Part shown: positions 1 through 9,974 of the stretch, piece after piece
How positions within the stretch are numbered: position 1 is the stretch's first letter
Layout: every line of letters begins with the position of its first letter
Assembly (NCBI GenBank): GCA_037355855.1
Contig: CM074764.1
Span: 3,968,001-4,032,000, forward strand
Reading direction: 5' to 3'
Source of the DNA: Pseudo-nitzschia pungens
Lineage: Eukaryota > Bacillariophyta > Bacillariophyceae > Bacillariales > Bacillariaceae
DNA: 64,000 nt
Notes under the pieces: model-generated
What the model was told of the DNA's origin: nothing
The model's input: only the letters and a program-made list of their open reading frames with translations
The model's database searches: none
Translations under genes and position numbers: made by a program

Positions 1-180
1 AGGTTTCGCTTTTCGAAAGATCTTCTACGTCAAACTGTGAATCAACGCGATACTGTAGCGTTGATAACTGCATTCACTCATGAAACATTCGACTTTGGAA
101 GTTCCTTGAGCATCAATACTTTTCTCACCGAACACATCACAAGGATTGAAAATTCTGCTGTACGTGATGATTATTTTTGA
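1..180 (+). CDS. C-terminal end of an unidentified gene, truncated by window edge
   Basis: Frame 1 is open from the first base to a TGA at 178-180, giving 59 codons with no start inside the window. The residues are mixed polar and hydrophobic (TFDFGSSLSINTFLTEHI and similar) and unlike the low-complexity translations of the neighbouring repeats. I do not recognise the family. The sequence turns AT-rich right after the stop, as expected for a 3' flank. It could be the last exon of a host gene or the tail of a transposon gene; 59 open codons alone is weak evidence. Confidence 0.4.
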   Translation, partial: RFRFSKDLLRQTVNQRDTVALITAFTHETFDFGSSLSINTFLTEHITRIENSAVRDDYF

Positions 181-1017
181 GACTGATCGATGATATTGAG
201 ATCGATGATTGGCACTTGAGGGTGAGTGGAGTTGTGGTCCATAATTTTTTTATGTTTTTATGGTTATTTGTACTGGTTGTGTATGGTTATGCGTACCTAT
301 GTTGTAGTTATATGCCTCGTAGGTATTATTGTATTCAATTGTATGTATATTACTACTAATAAATTAATTACGTGAGTTATGTAGGTAATTAATTAATTAT
401 GTCAATAATTTATAATATTATGACATATTTAATTAATTACGTGCATTATGTGGGTATTTTAAATTAATTACGTCAATATCTTATAATAATATTATGACGT
501 ATTTAATTAATTACGGTTACGTGGGTAGTTAATTAATTACGTCAATGAGTCATTCCCGAAATAGAAGTTACATATATCGTTTATGTAACCCCCGAGTTAC
601 CGGTCGAGCCCTTTATCGGAATTTGGAATCCCGTTGAATGAAAACAAAAACTCTCAGTATAGTCATTGGCGGGTTCCAATGACCGGCAGGCATTGTGGGA
701 TTCGTTTTTATTTAGTCAAGAATTCCTTACTTATTTTTTATGTCGCTACAGTGAGACCCCCCTCACTGTAGCGATTTAAGTAACCAGTTACTTAAATGAG
801 CCTTTTATGTGTTTCCGAAATACAAAGTTTCATGTTTATGTCTACTTAAAAAATAAGTAATCCTATTTCGGGAATGACTCAATGAGCGATTCCCGAAACT
901 ATATGCGTTCATATAATATCCTATATTATATGCCCTCATTCTTTTTGGCGCACCCAACGGACATGCATTAAAAATGGATGACAGACAGGCGGAGAGAAGG
1001 CACATTTTGGAATTTGG
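181..1017. other. AT-rich intergenic DNA with a ttaattaattacgtcaatatc repeat
   Basis: No gene is visible. At 355-545 the motif TTAATTAATTACGT(C/G)A alternates with ATCTTATAATATTATGAC and repeats about four times. The same motif set recurs at 12120-12475, so it is interspersed rather than local. At 541-1017 there are duplicated phrases such as CATTCCCGAAATAG, but no long reading frame. Confidence 0.5.
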
Positions 1018-1420
1018 AATGGCCCTTCAAGTAGGATTTGTACCAGATTTACATACTACCCCAACTCTTAGCAACCGTAAAATATAAGATATACAGAATG
1101 CTACTAAGGTATGGACGGAACTGTAGAACCAAAAAGGCGATACTAAACAGGATGCTAGACAGGATGCTAGGCCCTTCAAGTAGGATTTGTACCAGATCTA
1201 AATACCCCAACTCCTAGCAGCCCTATATTAGAAGATATACAGGGTGCTAAGATAAGAACGGAACTGAAGATCTGAAAAGGTGACACTAAACAGGATGCTA
1301 GACAGAATGCTAGGCCCTTCCAGTGGGATTTGTACCAGATCCACATACCCCAAGACTTTGCAGACCTAAATTGTAAGATATATTGGATGCTAAGTAACAA
1401 CACAGAACAAGGTTGTTAAG
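1018..1420. repeat. Short array of the ~146-bp satellite
   Basis: Three imperfect units carry the landmarks AGGATTTGTACCAGATC, CATACCCCAA and ACAGGATGCTAGAC. Further copies lie at 11800-12120, 12480-14385 and 54720-55100. Short open frames on the minus strand that encode GYVDLVQI-like peptides are translations of this unit and are not genes. Confidence 0.75.
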
Positions 1421-1434
1421 TAATAAGAAACAGA

Positions 1435-1559
1435 AACTGCGCAACAGTACCGCGCAGGCGCAACAGTATCGCGCATAGAAAACAGAAAGATAGCGCAACA
1501 GTACCGCGCGTAGAAACAGAAAGACAGCGCAACAGTACCGCGCATAGAAACAGAAAGAC
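1435..1559. repeat. 34-bp tandem repeat that is the copia target site
   Basis: About three units of AGCGCAACAGTACCGCGC plus ATAGAAACAGAAAGAC lie directly left of the 5' LTR. The array resumes at 11526 right of the 3' LTR, so the copia element landed inside it. Confidence 0.75.
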
Positions 1560-2524
1560 TATGAAGATATCCAGTGTGCTGTGATCTGTGCTAAGGCTCC
1601 TGTGTAGGAGAATGTACTGGGGCTACAGTCAGCAACCTCCAGTAGCTGACTATCAGGTGCTGAGCTGAGTGCTGAGGTGTGTGCTAATTGGTAGCATACA
1701 TCCTTAGCAACAGGCTTAGCAACAGGCTTAGCAGCAGGCTTAGCAACAGGCTTAGCAGCGGGCTTAGCAGCAGGCTTAGCAGCAGGCTTAGCAGCAGGCT
1801 TAGCAACAGACCTATCCTGCCTAGTATTGCTAGCAGAGTTTACTAGGGTCGCCGCGTACGATTTGTACCAATCGTACGTACCCCGAGTAAAGCACCTCTT
1901 CAGGGTGTAGCTAAATGATACAGGGTTAGGGTTGCTAAGGCTGCGAGATACTGAAAGATGCTAGCCTACCATGATACCATGCTAAGATACGATGCTACCG
2001 CCGGGGTCGGGTCATTGGTGTATGATGTGTACCATGACCGGATACCCGGCCCAAACAGTTACCCAACGCGCTAGCGCAAGCGCGCTAGCACACGATTCGA
2101 TCTAATAACTAATCGGAGATACCCTACGATACTCCGATACGCTACCCGTAGAATACAGTACCAGAGCTACGAAAGCGCTGTTATTATACGAGTTAGCGAG
2201 TTAGCGAATCGATGTCACGATACGATACAGAGCTGAGCGCTTTGGCTCAGCCCCCCTTTATTCACTCTTTCTTTTATACTCTAAAATAAACACACCTATC
2301 ATGCCCTCCTTTACGACTGATTCCGATGTACCTCTAGGGAAGTGCTTTGTATTGCTTGAGCGTATGCAATAGGCCTTGAACAGTCCACTGTAGACTCACG
2401 ATTTGCCAGGACTTTATGTATTATTATTGTTAAGGCTTTCGCCTATTTTTCCAGTACGCAGTACGAGATAATTCATATCTACGATTAAGTTCCCCGAAGG
2501 CCGCTGACGAGCGGATATCAACAC
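1560..2524 (+). repeat. copia 5' LTR (965 bp)
   Basis: It matches 10560-11525 except for one base. It contains a 12-bp minisatellite (CTTAGCAACAGG, about nine units, 1702-1810), a perfect hairpin CGTACGAT-TTGTACCA-ATCGTACG at 1855-1878, a second inverted pair GGTCAT...ATGACC near 2009-2038 and a GCGCTAGCGC/GCGCGCTAGC pair near 2069-2090. A TTTTATACTCTAAAATAAA stretch near 2273 is a possible core promoter. The exact ends are uncertain by one or two bases. The inner edges TGAAGATATCC and GGATATCA form imperfect terminal inverted repeats. Confidence 0.92.
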
Positions 2525-3429
2525 AGTTTATCAGACCCACCGCTCGACCCACTACGAACCGGGACGCCGGCTAGAGCGTGTGAAGAAACCCAGCTGGCTG
2601 ATCACCACTGGCATCCATGCCTACACTTGGATGTAAAACCTCAGCTGAAACTGGACCAGCAGCTGACATCGCGAGATCCCTGATGTTAATGGGGAGCCCT
2701 TCCCTAGACACGCGAACCGACCGGAGTCTGCACATCCACCTCTGCGGACCTATTGATATTCAGTAGCTGAGCGTCATGGTGGCTCCATGGAGGCTCAGTC
2801 CGGTGGGGAAGGAGCAGGACGTGGAGAAAGCAGCGTCCATGATTCCCTGTTATTTTACAGGATTCTTCAAGGGGGACGCTTGCTTACTACGGATGGAACC
2901 ACACTGGAAAAAGAATTTTCGTGGAAGACAGACCACCACGTACTTCCCAGTGAAGACAGTGTCCAGCAGACCAAGGACATGACGTCAGGCCCATCCGACT
3001 GAGGCGCAGACAACCTCACGAGGCGCAGACAACCTCGAACCTGCTATACCATCGATTTTGATTTTAGCCAAGGGAATTTGGAATCAGACAAGCCAAGAAC
3101 CCTGAGATCTGTCATATCTCAGAATCAAATCGATTGGTCCAGAGCAGATCAGAAAGACCGAAAGAATTCTTCTCTTTTGGTAACCAACCATTTGGATACC
3201 TTTCTAGCCAACCATCGAATCGGAACCATCGATGCGTATACCTTCTTAGACGTTGACGCGAAAGTGTTGACACCAATGCTGACGTGATACGTGATACCTT
3301 TTTTTTTCTTTTGGAATTGTCGATACGGAACAATCGACGCGGACCATCGATTGGAGACAGCTCCCACCACAAAAGAATTTGGTTTAGAAACTGAAGCAAG
3401 TTAGTTACTCAGAGCAAGTCAAGTCAACC
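2525..3429 (+). other. copia 5' leader
   Basis: This 0.9-kb segment between LTR and gag has only short frames with no family features. It is expected to be untranslated leader. Sequence around the gag start is ACCATGG, a good eukaryotic start context. Confidence 0.6.
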
Positions 3430-5415
3430 ATGGCCAAGCAAACTAGAAGCCAAGCCGCCGCCGCTGCAGCCGCCGCCGGAGACGGCGCCCCTGGAGCTGT
3501 CCCTGGAGGTGGCGCTGCCCCTGGAGGCGACGCTCCTCCGCCTGGAGTTGCCCCTGGAGCTGGAGCCGGCGCCACTGGAGCCGTCCCTGGAGTCGACGCT
3601 CCTCCGCCTGGAGTCGACGCTCCTCCGCCTGGAGTCGCCGCTGGAGCCGGTGTTCCCCCTGTTGGAGCGCTACCCCCTGTCGGAGCGCCTGGAGTCCCTC
3701 CTGCTGCTTCTGCTGGAGCCTCCAGAGTCCAACAGGAACCAAACCTTGACATCCAACCCCGATCTGAAATGATCCTTCTTGCTGCTATTCAAGAACTGAG
3801 AGCAATGCGCAGCGAGAATGCGGCCCGGATTGCTGCTGACGCTGCTGCTGCCGCCGCTCATGAGAATGCAGCCCGGATTGCTGCCGCCGCTGCTGCTGCC
3901 GCCGTTCGTGCCCCTGCTCCTGCTCCTGCACCTGCAGGGGCTAGTCCTGATATCCTCCAAGCCCATGCCACAGCCCAAGCTAATGGTGGAATCTCTGGAT
4001 ACAAGAATGGAGCAAAGCTCAGCTCAAGGGAGTCAGACCTCCACGAGATCCTCTCTGGTTTCAGCAATAGTGATACGGCGGACGAACTATTCCGGAATGG
4101 CCTCAACAGCATCGAGGCGATCCAACAGCTATCTGCCAAGGAACTCCCCAAGTACCTTCGTGACTTCAATGGGAGTCGTCATCCGATGTGCCCCTACCAT
4201 GAACGAGTATTCATCGGACTATCCTTCAGACAATCCTTTCAGCTTCTTTCGGAGTGGATCCGCTACCAACCTCTCATTGGTATCAAGCCTACTGCCCATA
4301 CTTGGCTTAGTGATCCCCTCGCAGCCGACCGAACGCGCCAGCGCCTGCATGAAATGCAGACCGCCGACAAGGAGACAGTATCAGCGTCCATTACCCCGCC
4401 GAAGCTCGTCAATCTTGACAACTTCCGTCAGTGGGAAGAAAGTTTCCGTCAGTTCCTCCGCTTCCAGTACAATGAACAAGGGTTCCCCCTATCATACGTC
4501 ATCCGTCCGAAGGAGCAAGAGACGGTGACTGCAGCAGAGAGATCCGCCACTGTTGGGAAGGACGGGACTTTTTCCAACTGGATGGATTACAATGTCCGAT
4601 GCGCCACGCTTGAAGGCCCGCAGTTCGTCACTGACAACCATGACGTTTGGGTGTTGCTCTGCAACGCAGTTCGTGATGGCCCTGCCTGGGCCTACACTCG
4701 AAGGTACAAAGACGCGAAGAATCCGACTGGGAACGCCCGAGCGGCTTTCCTACATCTCTACGAGAATGCCTTCTCCGCAACCAACGTCGCGGCTATCCTT
4801 GACAAGGTCCGTACCGGCATGTACACCTCCCGCTATACAGGTGATTCCCGCACCTACGACTTTGAGAAGCACTGCAGAACTTGGTTGAATTTCCAGACTA
4901 CGCTATCCAACCACGACAAGTTGCCCGACGAAGAAGACTTCACCATGCGTTTCATCCACAGCATCCAAGATGATCGGTTTGAGAACCCCAAGATCCAGAT
5001 CTTTGAAACCGATAAGTACACCAAGAACTTCAACGAGTGCGTCTCGTACTTCAAGAGGTGCCTTGGCATACGAAAGATGGGTGCGGTTGCAACCAAGCGA
5101 GCGCGAAGTATCTCCTCTGTCCACCAAGGTGGTGGCAACCAAGGAAGCAACAAGGGTGGATCGTACAGCGGCAAGATTGAGGACAAGCAGTACCCCCATG
5201 AAGTCTACAAGACATTCTCCAAGGAACAACGAAAGCAGTTGTATGACCTCCGCCAGCAGAAGAAAGCTCGAACTATTCAGTCCACTAGTTCTACCACGCC
5301 TGCTGCCTCCGCGAACACGAACGCGACCCAAGGCGCAGGGAACAGTTTTGGGCCCAAGGGGCGCAGAAAGGGCAAGAAGAAGGGCAACGACTCAGGACAG
5401 ACCCCCAAGAACTGA
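3430..5415 (+). CDS. gag: copia Gag (capsid/nucleocapsid) polyprotein
   Basis: This is a 661-residue protein. The first ~130 residues are an Ala/Pro/Gly-rich tract with repeats of GVDAPPPG, followed by Ala-rich helical stretches. The middle (about 200-560) is a globular capsid-like region with the style seen in diatom copia gags. The C-terminus is basic (GRRKGKKKGN), suiting RNA binding. No CCHC knuckle is visible, which is unusual though not unknown in copia gags. It would form the virus-like particle that packages element RNA in the cytoplasm. It ends at TGA 5413-5415, and pol continues in the same frame. The ACCATGG context supports this start. Confidence 0.88.
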   Translation: MAKQTRSQAAAAAAAAGDGAPGAVPGGGAAPGGDAPPPGVAPGAGAGATGAVPGVDAPPPGVDAPPPGVAAGAGVPPVGALPPVGAPGVPPAASAGASRVQQEPNLDIQPRSEMILLAAIQELRAMRSENAARIAADAAAAAAHENAARIAAAAAAAAVRAPAPAPAPAGASPDILQAHATAQANGGISGYKNGAKLSSRESDLHEILSGFSNSDTADELFRNGLNSIEAIQQLSAKELPKYLRDFNGSRHPMCPYHERVFIGLSFRQSFQLLSEWIRYQPLIGIKPTAHTWLSDPLAADRTRQRLHEMQTADKETVSASITPPKLVNLDNFRQWEESFRQFLRFQYNEQGFPLSYVIRPKEQETVTAAERSATVGKDGTFSNWMDYNVRCATLEGPQFVTDNHDVWVLLCNAVRDGPAWAYTRRYKDAKNPTGNARAAFLHLYENAFSATNVAAILDKVRTGMYTSRYTGDSRTYDFEKHCRTWLNFQTTLSNHDKLPDEEDFTMRFIHSIQDDRFENPKIQIFETDKYTKNFNECVSYFKRCLGIRKMGAVATKRARSISSVHQGGGNQGSNKGGSYSGKIEDKQYPHEVYKTFSKEQRKQLYDLRQQKKARTIQSTSSTTPAASANTNATQGAGNSFGPKGRRKGKKKGNDSGQTPKN

Positions 5416-5455
5416 AACGACGGCCGGTGCCCGAAATTAAGTAAGGTTGGCCGGC
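5413..5455 (+). promoter_or_regulatory. Candidate UGA readthrough signal between gag and pol
   Basis: The gag stop AAC-TGA-AAC is followed in the same frame by an open run of codons into the protease. Seven bases after the stop, GCCGG at 5423-5427 can pair with CCGGC at 5451-5455, giving a possible hairpin with a 23-nt loop. Stop codon plus downstream structure is how gammaretroviral gag-pol readthrough works. Its use here is inference. Reinitiation at the ATG at 5467 is the alternative. Confidence 0.35.
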
Positions 5456-5457
5456 TA

Positions 5458-6609
5458 TTGTACCAGATGGATCTGCCGCGCGCGCGCCCGAGTCCTGAGG
5501 GACAGTGCGAGCTGGACAGCCACGCTGATACGACTGCCGCCGGTTCCAATATGATCTTGCTTGAAGACCAAGTTGTCAGCCACGTCGATGTTCATCCTTT
5601 TTCGCCTGAGCTCGAGCCTATCAAGAACATTCCTATTGGGACCTGTGTTACGGCCTACACAGATACCGACGGGAAAGTTTGGTTGATTTATTTCCACGAA
5701 GCCCTGTATTTTGGCGACAAGTTGTCCCACAGCTTGATTTGTCCGAATCAGATACGGGATTGCCATCCCAATCGTGTCAGTGAAGCGCCCCGTCAGTATG
5801 ATGAACAGTCCAGTCACTCCATCCATATTGACAATACCGACCCTGAAGATCCCCATGCGGGCCACACCCTCGACATCAAGCTCCTGCTTGATGGGGTCGT
5901 GTCCTATTTCCCTTCCCGCAAGCCAACCAAGCATGAAATGGCTACATGCGATCATGTCGTTGCTACCCGAGACTTCCCTTGGGATCCGAAGAGCAAGAAG
6001 TTCGAGCAAGCCGAAGAAGCCATCGACGGATCTCATCCGTTGAATCCTACGGTGTCTGTCCTTCGCGCGGGGACGCCCCATGCGCCCGCGCCGACCACGA
6101 AGCAGTCCAAGAGGTCCAAGACGAACAAGCGCAAGTTGGAGCCCGTCGAAACACGGTCCAACTTCAGTCCCCATTTGTACGACGATCCTCTTCGGAGCGA
6201 CGAGCTGATCCTACCCCAGCATGATTGCTATGAGAAGTACAAGCTGCGGAGCCTTCAGCTACTCTGTACCCGCCGTGATCTGACCCCATGTGCGATTGCA
6301 TCCGACTCTCGTCTGGATGCACGACTATCTTCTCTCTTTTCGGGCGATTCATTGAAGACTTGCGGGGACGATGATGTAGACGAGGATGCAACAGTACCAA
6401 GTCTTACAATCAACGCCATGCATACCCCGTTGTACGAGCGCAGCCTACACCGATGGACGCGAGCGCTTCGAATTGGATCCCCGTCACAGTTCTCCCGTCT
6501 GCTTGTCATCCGTCTACAAGCATGTACGATGGGACGACGATGCAGTCGAACCAGTCGATCCCGAGCTCGACACTATCACCAGACGAGCCAAGTGGGGTCC
6601 GAAGATTGA
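5458..6609 (+). CDS. pol: copia Pol segment 1: aspartic protease and linker
   Basis: The frame is open from 5416, directly after the gag TGA. The first residues carry LDSHADT (about residues 19-25), the catalytic-Asp motif of diatom and oomycete-type copia proteases, followed by a beta-rich protease body. The linker to integrase is acidic and basic in patches (KQSKRSKTNKRK). Homology in this frame appears to fade near 6440, where the coding signal jumps to the next frame (+1). The last ~55 codons to 6609 are probably out-of-frame readthrough. The product would cleave Gag-Pol in the particle. Confidence 0.8.
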   Translation: MYQMDLPRARPSPEGQCELDSHADTTAAGSNMILLEDQVVSHVDVHPFSPELEPIKNIPIGTCVTAYTDTDGKVWLIYFHEALYFGDKLSHSLICPNQIRDCHPNRVSEAPRQYDEQSSHSIHIDNTDPEDPHAGHTLDIKLLLDGVVSYFPSRKPTKHEMATCDHVVATRDFPWDPKSKKFEQAEEAIDGSHPLNPTVSVLRAGTPHAPAPTTKQSKRSKTNKRKLEPVETRSNFSPHLYDDPLRSDELILPQHDCYEKYKLRSLQLLCTRRDLTPCAIASDSRLDARLSSLFSGDSLKTCGDDDVDEDATVPSLTINAMHTPLYERSLHRWTRALRIGSPSQFSRLLVIRLQACTMGRRCSRTSRSRARHYHQTSQVGSED

Positions 6610-8284
6610 CACCGAACGATACTGTAAGATCGACTCCGACCGTCTGTCTAAGATTTGGGATGTATCCCCGAGAAAGGCTGCGGATACCCTTCGAGTCACG
6701 ACCCAGAAAGGCTTCCGCAACCCTATGCATCCCCTTGTCCGCCGATTGCCAACGCAGAGCTTCAGAAACAAGCGCATCGCGGCTGGCAAATGGTACACCG
6801 ACACCTGGATGGCAAAGGTCCCGAGCATCATGCGACAAGATTCAGCCGCCCAAGTTTTCAGTAATGGTAAGGGCTACGACGAGTTCATACCTATACAGGG
6901 CAAGAAGCAAGCGTATGAAGGACTGAAGATTTTCATCCACGACGTCGGCATTCCCGAGCATTTGATATCTGATGGCGCTCGAGAGCAAGGAGCCCCTGGT
7001 ACCTACAAGACTCCATGGAATAAGGTCGTCAGCAAAAACCATATCCACCAGACCTTTATCCAGCCAAGATGTCCCTTCCAGAATCGCGCGGAGCTCAGCA
7101 TCGGCCATATCAGCAGAAGCATCCGCAAGAAGACGGCTCGGAAGCGATCCCCCAAGCGCCTGTGGGCTTTCTGCGGCGAGCTTGTTGCCGCAATCCGCCA
7201 ACGCACAGCTTCCAGTGATCCTACGACGATGGGTCGAACGCCATTCGAAATCGTGCATGGGTACATGCCTGATATATCTCTTTACCAAGCCCATGAATGG
7301 TATGATTTCGTCTATTGGGTTGATCTCTCTGACGGGACCGAGAAGCTGGGACGATGGCTTGGCCCGTGCGGTGACCGATTCGGAGGCGGAGACTGCCACT
7401 GGATCCTGAACGAGGCGGCCATGCCGGTAAGCACTAACACAGTCCGTGCTGTTACTGAAGAAGAATGGCGTTCCCATGACGTCAAGCGCTATATGGACTC
7501 ATTTGACCAAGCAGTTGAATCCAAGATCGGGGACAAAGTGGAGGATAACGACGCAAAGTTCCAAGCTACGTACCCTGATCCCCCTGCGGAGTTATTTGAA
7601 GGTCACCAAGAACGGTGGGAGCTCGCCGAGCCTGAAGCCTCTATTCCAGATATCGACGACCTCATACCTGATGGGGATGACTATGATGAGTATATTGGTA
7701 ATAATGTCATGATCCAGAAGGGCGACGAACGACTACGGTGTGTCGTGAAGAATCGTTCTGCTGATCTTAATGGCAATCCGATTGGCAAGAGGAATGATAA
7801 CCCTATCCTTGATACCAGAATGTATGATCTGCAGTTTCCAGATGGTTCCGTCGAGCAGTATACCGCCAATATCGTTGCTGAGAGCATGTACAGCGAAATC
7901 GACGACGACGGACGCATGTTTTCTCTACTGGACGAGATTATCGATCACGAGAAGGACGGATCCGCCGTTAGGAAGCAAGATGCGACGATCACCAACAAGC
8001 ATGGTCGCAAAGTCCCCAAGCCTACAACGAAGGGATGGCGATTGCTCGTCAGTTGGAAAGACGGAACCGAATCCTGGTGTAAGTTGAGCGATCTGAAAGA
8101 GGTCCTTTCCTGTGCAGACCGCAGAATACGCCATATCTGCCAAGATCTCGGATCAGCCAGCATTCCGATGGTGGATTCACCATGTACTACGAAGGAAGAA
8201 GCGAATCCTCAAGGCTACCAAGCGAAACAAGTACTGGGATCGGACCCACAAGTTCGGAGTGGAGTTACCACATTCTATCCCTGA
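6386..8284 (+). CDS. pol: copia Pol segment 2: integrase
   Basis: The frame is +1 to the protease segment; true homology probably begins near 6440. It contains the integrase core with D in WYTDTW (residue 139), D in ISDGARE (196) and E in FQNRAE (236), which form the DDE triad. A GDCHWILNE...STNTVRAV stretch typical of copia integrase C-terminal regions follows. The end of the segment reads TTKGWRLLVSWKDGTESW, the usual bridge to RT. The coding signal jumps +1 again at about 8101, where GAGGTCC would read on if one G were absent. Residues after that point to 8284 are likely out of frame. Confidence 0.82.
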   Translation: MQQYQVLQSTPCIPRCTSAAYTDGRERFELDPRHSSPVCLSSVYKHVRWDDDAVEPVDPELDTITRRAKWGPKIDTERYCKIDSDRLSKIWDVSPRKAADTLRVTTQKGFRNPMHPLVRRLPTQSFRNKRIAAGKWYTDTWMAKVPSIMRQDSAAQVFSNGKGYDEFIPIQGKKQAYEGLKIFIHDVGIPEHLISDGAREQGAPGTYKTPWNKVVSKNHIHQTFIQPRCPFQNRAELSIGHISRSIRKKTARKRSPKRLWAFCGELVAAIRQRTASSDPTTMGRTPFEIVHGYMPDISLYQAHEWYDFVYWVDLSDGTEKLGRWLGPCGDRFGGGDCHWILNEAAMPVSTNTVRAVTEEEWRSHDVKRYMDSFDQAVESKIGDKVEDNDAKFQATYPDPPAELFEGHQERWELAEPEASIPDIDDLIPDGDDYDEYIGNNVMIQKGDERLRCVVKNRSADLNGNPIGKRNDNPILDTRMYDLQFPDGSVEQYTANIVAESMYSEIDDDGRMFSLLDEIIDHEKDGSAVRKQDATITNKHGRKVPKPTTKGWRLLVSWKDGTESWCKLSDLKEVLSCADRRIRHICQDLGSASIPMVDSPCTTKEEANPQGYQAKQVLGSDPQVRSGVTTFYP

Positions 8285-9974
8285 AGCCCTTGCCATCGAC
8301 CGAAAGACGGGAACGGACTATTGGGAGAAGGCGATTGCGAAGGAGATGAGAAACAACGAGATGGCGTTCGAGTTTGACCCCAGCTACACCGTCGAAGGTC
8401 TCAAGGCCGAAGGATTCAGCAAGATCACGATGCACATGATCTTTGATGTGAAGTTGGGGTCCCTGACGCGGAAAGCACGGCTCGTCGCCGATGGCCATAA
8501 GGTACAAGCAACAGCTAAGGAACATACCTTCAGCAGTGTACCTAGCAGGGATTCAGTCCGTATCTTCTTCCTGTTGGCAGCGCTGAACAATCTGGACGTG
8601 CTGTCTGCGGACATCCAGAATGCCTACCTTACAGCGCCGATCAAGAAGAAATATTATTTGGTTGCACGAGCTGAAGACGGTTTTCCCCCGCACTTGGTAG
8701 GACAGGTATGTAAGATCGTTCGAGCACTGTATGGACTTCCTGTTGCAGGCGCGTCGTTCCGATCCTATTTGACCAAGCACCTACGAACGCTAGGATATCA
8801 ACCCTGTAAAGCTGATCCTGATGTTCATATGCGGGTGGAGACGCGAAAGGATGGTTCTAGGTACTGGGCATACCTGATTGCATACGTCGACGATATCATC
8901 TGTTGCAGTGAGGACCCCCGACGGCAGTTGGAAAGTATCGAGCAGCGCTTCACGCTGAAGGACGGGACTATAGAAGTTCCAACCCTGTATCTGGGCGCTG
9001 ATGTCCATTCGCATGTGGTCAAAGACGACCCAATTCCCAAGTGGGCGATGTCCTCCGAGAAATATGCTAAGAAAGCCATCGACGCAGTAGAGAAGGAGCT
9101 TGGCACCGAGCAGTATGGTTACAAGCACCTTCCGAACAAGGTGTCTACCCCGTTGACATCCGATTATCGTCCAGAAGTTGATGTAACCACTGAGCTGGAT
9201 CCAAGTAAGCAGAACTACTACCAGGGCCTGATTGGTGTCTTGAGGTGGTTGTGCGAACTTGGGAGACTGGATTTGGTCATGCCTGTATCTCTCATGTCTA
9301 GGTATCTAGCGCAAGCAAGAACAGGGCATTTGAACCAAGTATTGCACATGTTTGCCTATCTCAAGGCGCATGCCCGATCCAAGTTGGTGTTTGATGAGAC
9401 CCGGCCTGAAGTAGACGAGTCCAGATTTCCCGACTGTGATTGGAGTGAGTTCTATCCAGATGCCAAGGAGGTATTGCCACCGGATGCTCCTGAACCCCTT
9501 GGAAAAGCAGTTATTATGAGTTGTTTTGTCGATGCGGACCATGCCGGATGCAAAGCAACAAGAAGATCCCATACCGGAATTATTATCTTTGTAAACAGGG
9601 CCCCTATCCTGTGGTTCAGCAAACGCCAGACCACTGTCGAGACGTCAACCTTTGGTTCTGAGATAGTTGCACTCCGAATTGCCATTGAACTGATTGAGGG
9701 TCTTAGGTACAAGCTCAGGATGATGGGTGTCCCTATTGAAGGTCCTACCAATGTGTACTGTGACAACGAGTCTGTTGTTAAGAATACCACCAGGCCGGAG
9801 AGTCCATGCAACAAGAAGCACAACAGCGTTGCTTACCACAAAGCGCGCGAGTCTATTGCTGCTGGAACAATTCGAATTGCAAAGGAGCCTGGCGAGACCA
9901 ATATTGCTGACCTATTCACCAAGCTATTGAATGGTCCAGCTCTGAAAGAACACTGTGCTCGATGCATGTGGTAA
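8112..9974 (+). CDS. pol: copia Pol segment 3: reverse transcriptase and RNase H
   Basis: The segment opens with the bridge QTAEYAI...WWIHHVL and the RT entry motif THKFGVELP. RT core motifs are LSADIQNAYL and the catalytic YVDDII. RNase H follows with CFVDADHAGC (catalytic D), SEIVALR (E), YCDNESV (D) and the ADLFTK ending shared by copia elements. All RT and RNase H catalytic residues are present. It copies element RNA into DNA in the cytoplasmic particle. It ends at TAA 9972-9974. Confidence 0.92.
   Translation: MQTAEYAISAKISDQPAFRWWIHHVLRRKKRILKATKRNKYWDRTHKFGVELPHSIPEALAIDRKTGTDYWEKAIAKEMRNNEMAFEFDPSYTVEGLKAEGFSKITMHMIFDVKLGSLTRKARLVADGHKVQATAKEHTFSSVPSRDSVRIFFLLAALNNLDVLSADIQNAYLTAPIKKKYYLVARAEDGFPPHLVGQVCKIVRALYGLPVAGASFRSYLTKHLRTLGYQPCKADPDVHMRVETRKDGSRYWAYLIAYVDDIICCSEDPRRQLESIEQRFTLKDGTIEVPTLYLGADVHSHVVKDDPIPKWAMSSEKYAKKAIDAVEKELGTEQYGYKHLPNKVSTPLTSDYRPEVDVTTELDPSKQNYYQGLIGVLRWLCELGRLDLVMPVSLMSRYLAQARTGHLNQVLHMFAYLKAHARSKLVFDETRPEVDESRFPDCDWSEFYPDAKEVLPPDAPEPLGKAVIMSCFVDADHAGCKATRRSHTGIIIFVNRAPILWFSKRQTTVETSTFGSEIVALRIAIELIEGLRYKLRMMGVPIEGPTNVYCDNESVVKNTTRPESPCNKKHNSVAYHKARESIAAGTIRIAKEPGETNIADLFTKLLNGPALKEHCARCMW

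Noticed and set aside
1921..1936. Telomere-like CAGGGTTAGGGTTG
   Set aside because: Only about two units, inside the LTR and repeated in each LTR copy, so not a telomere.
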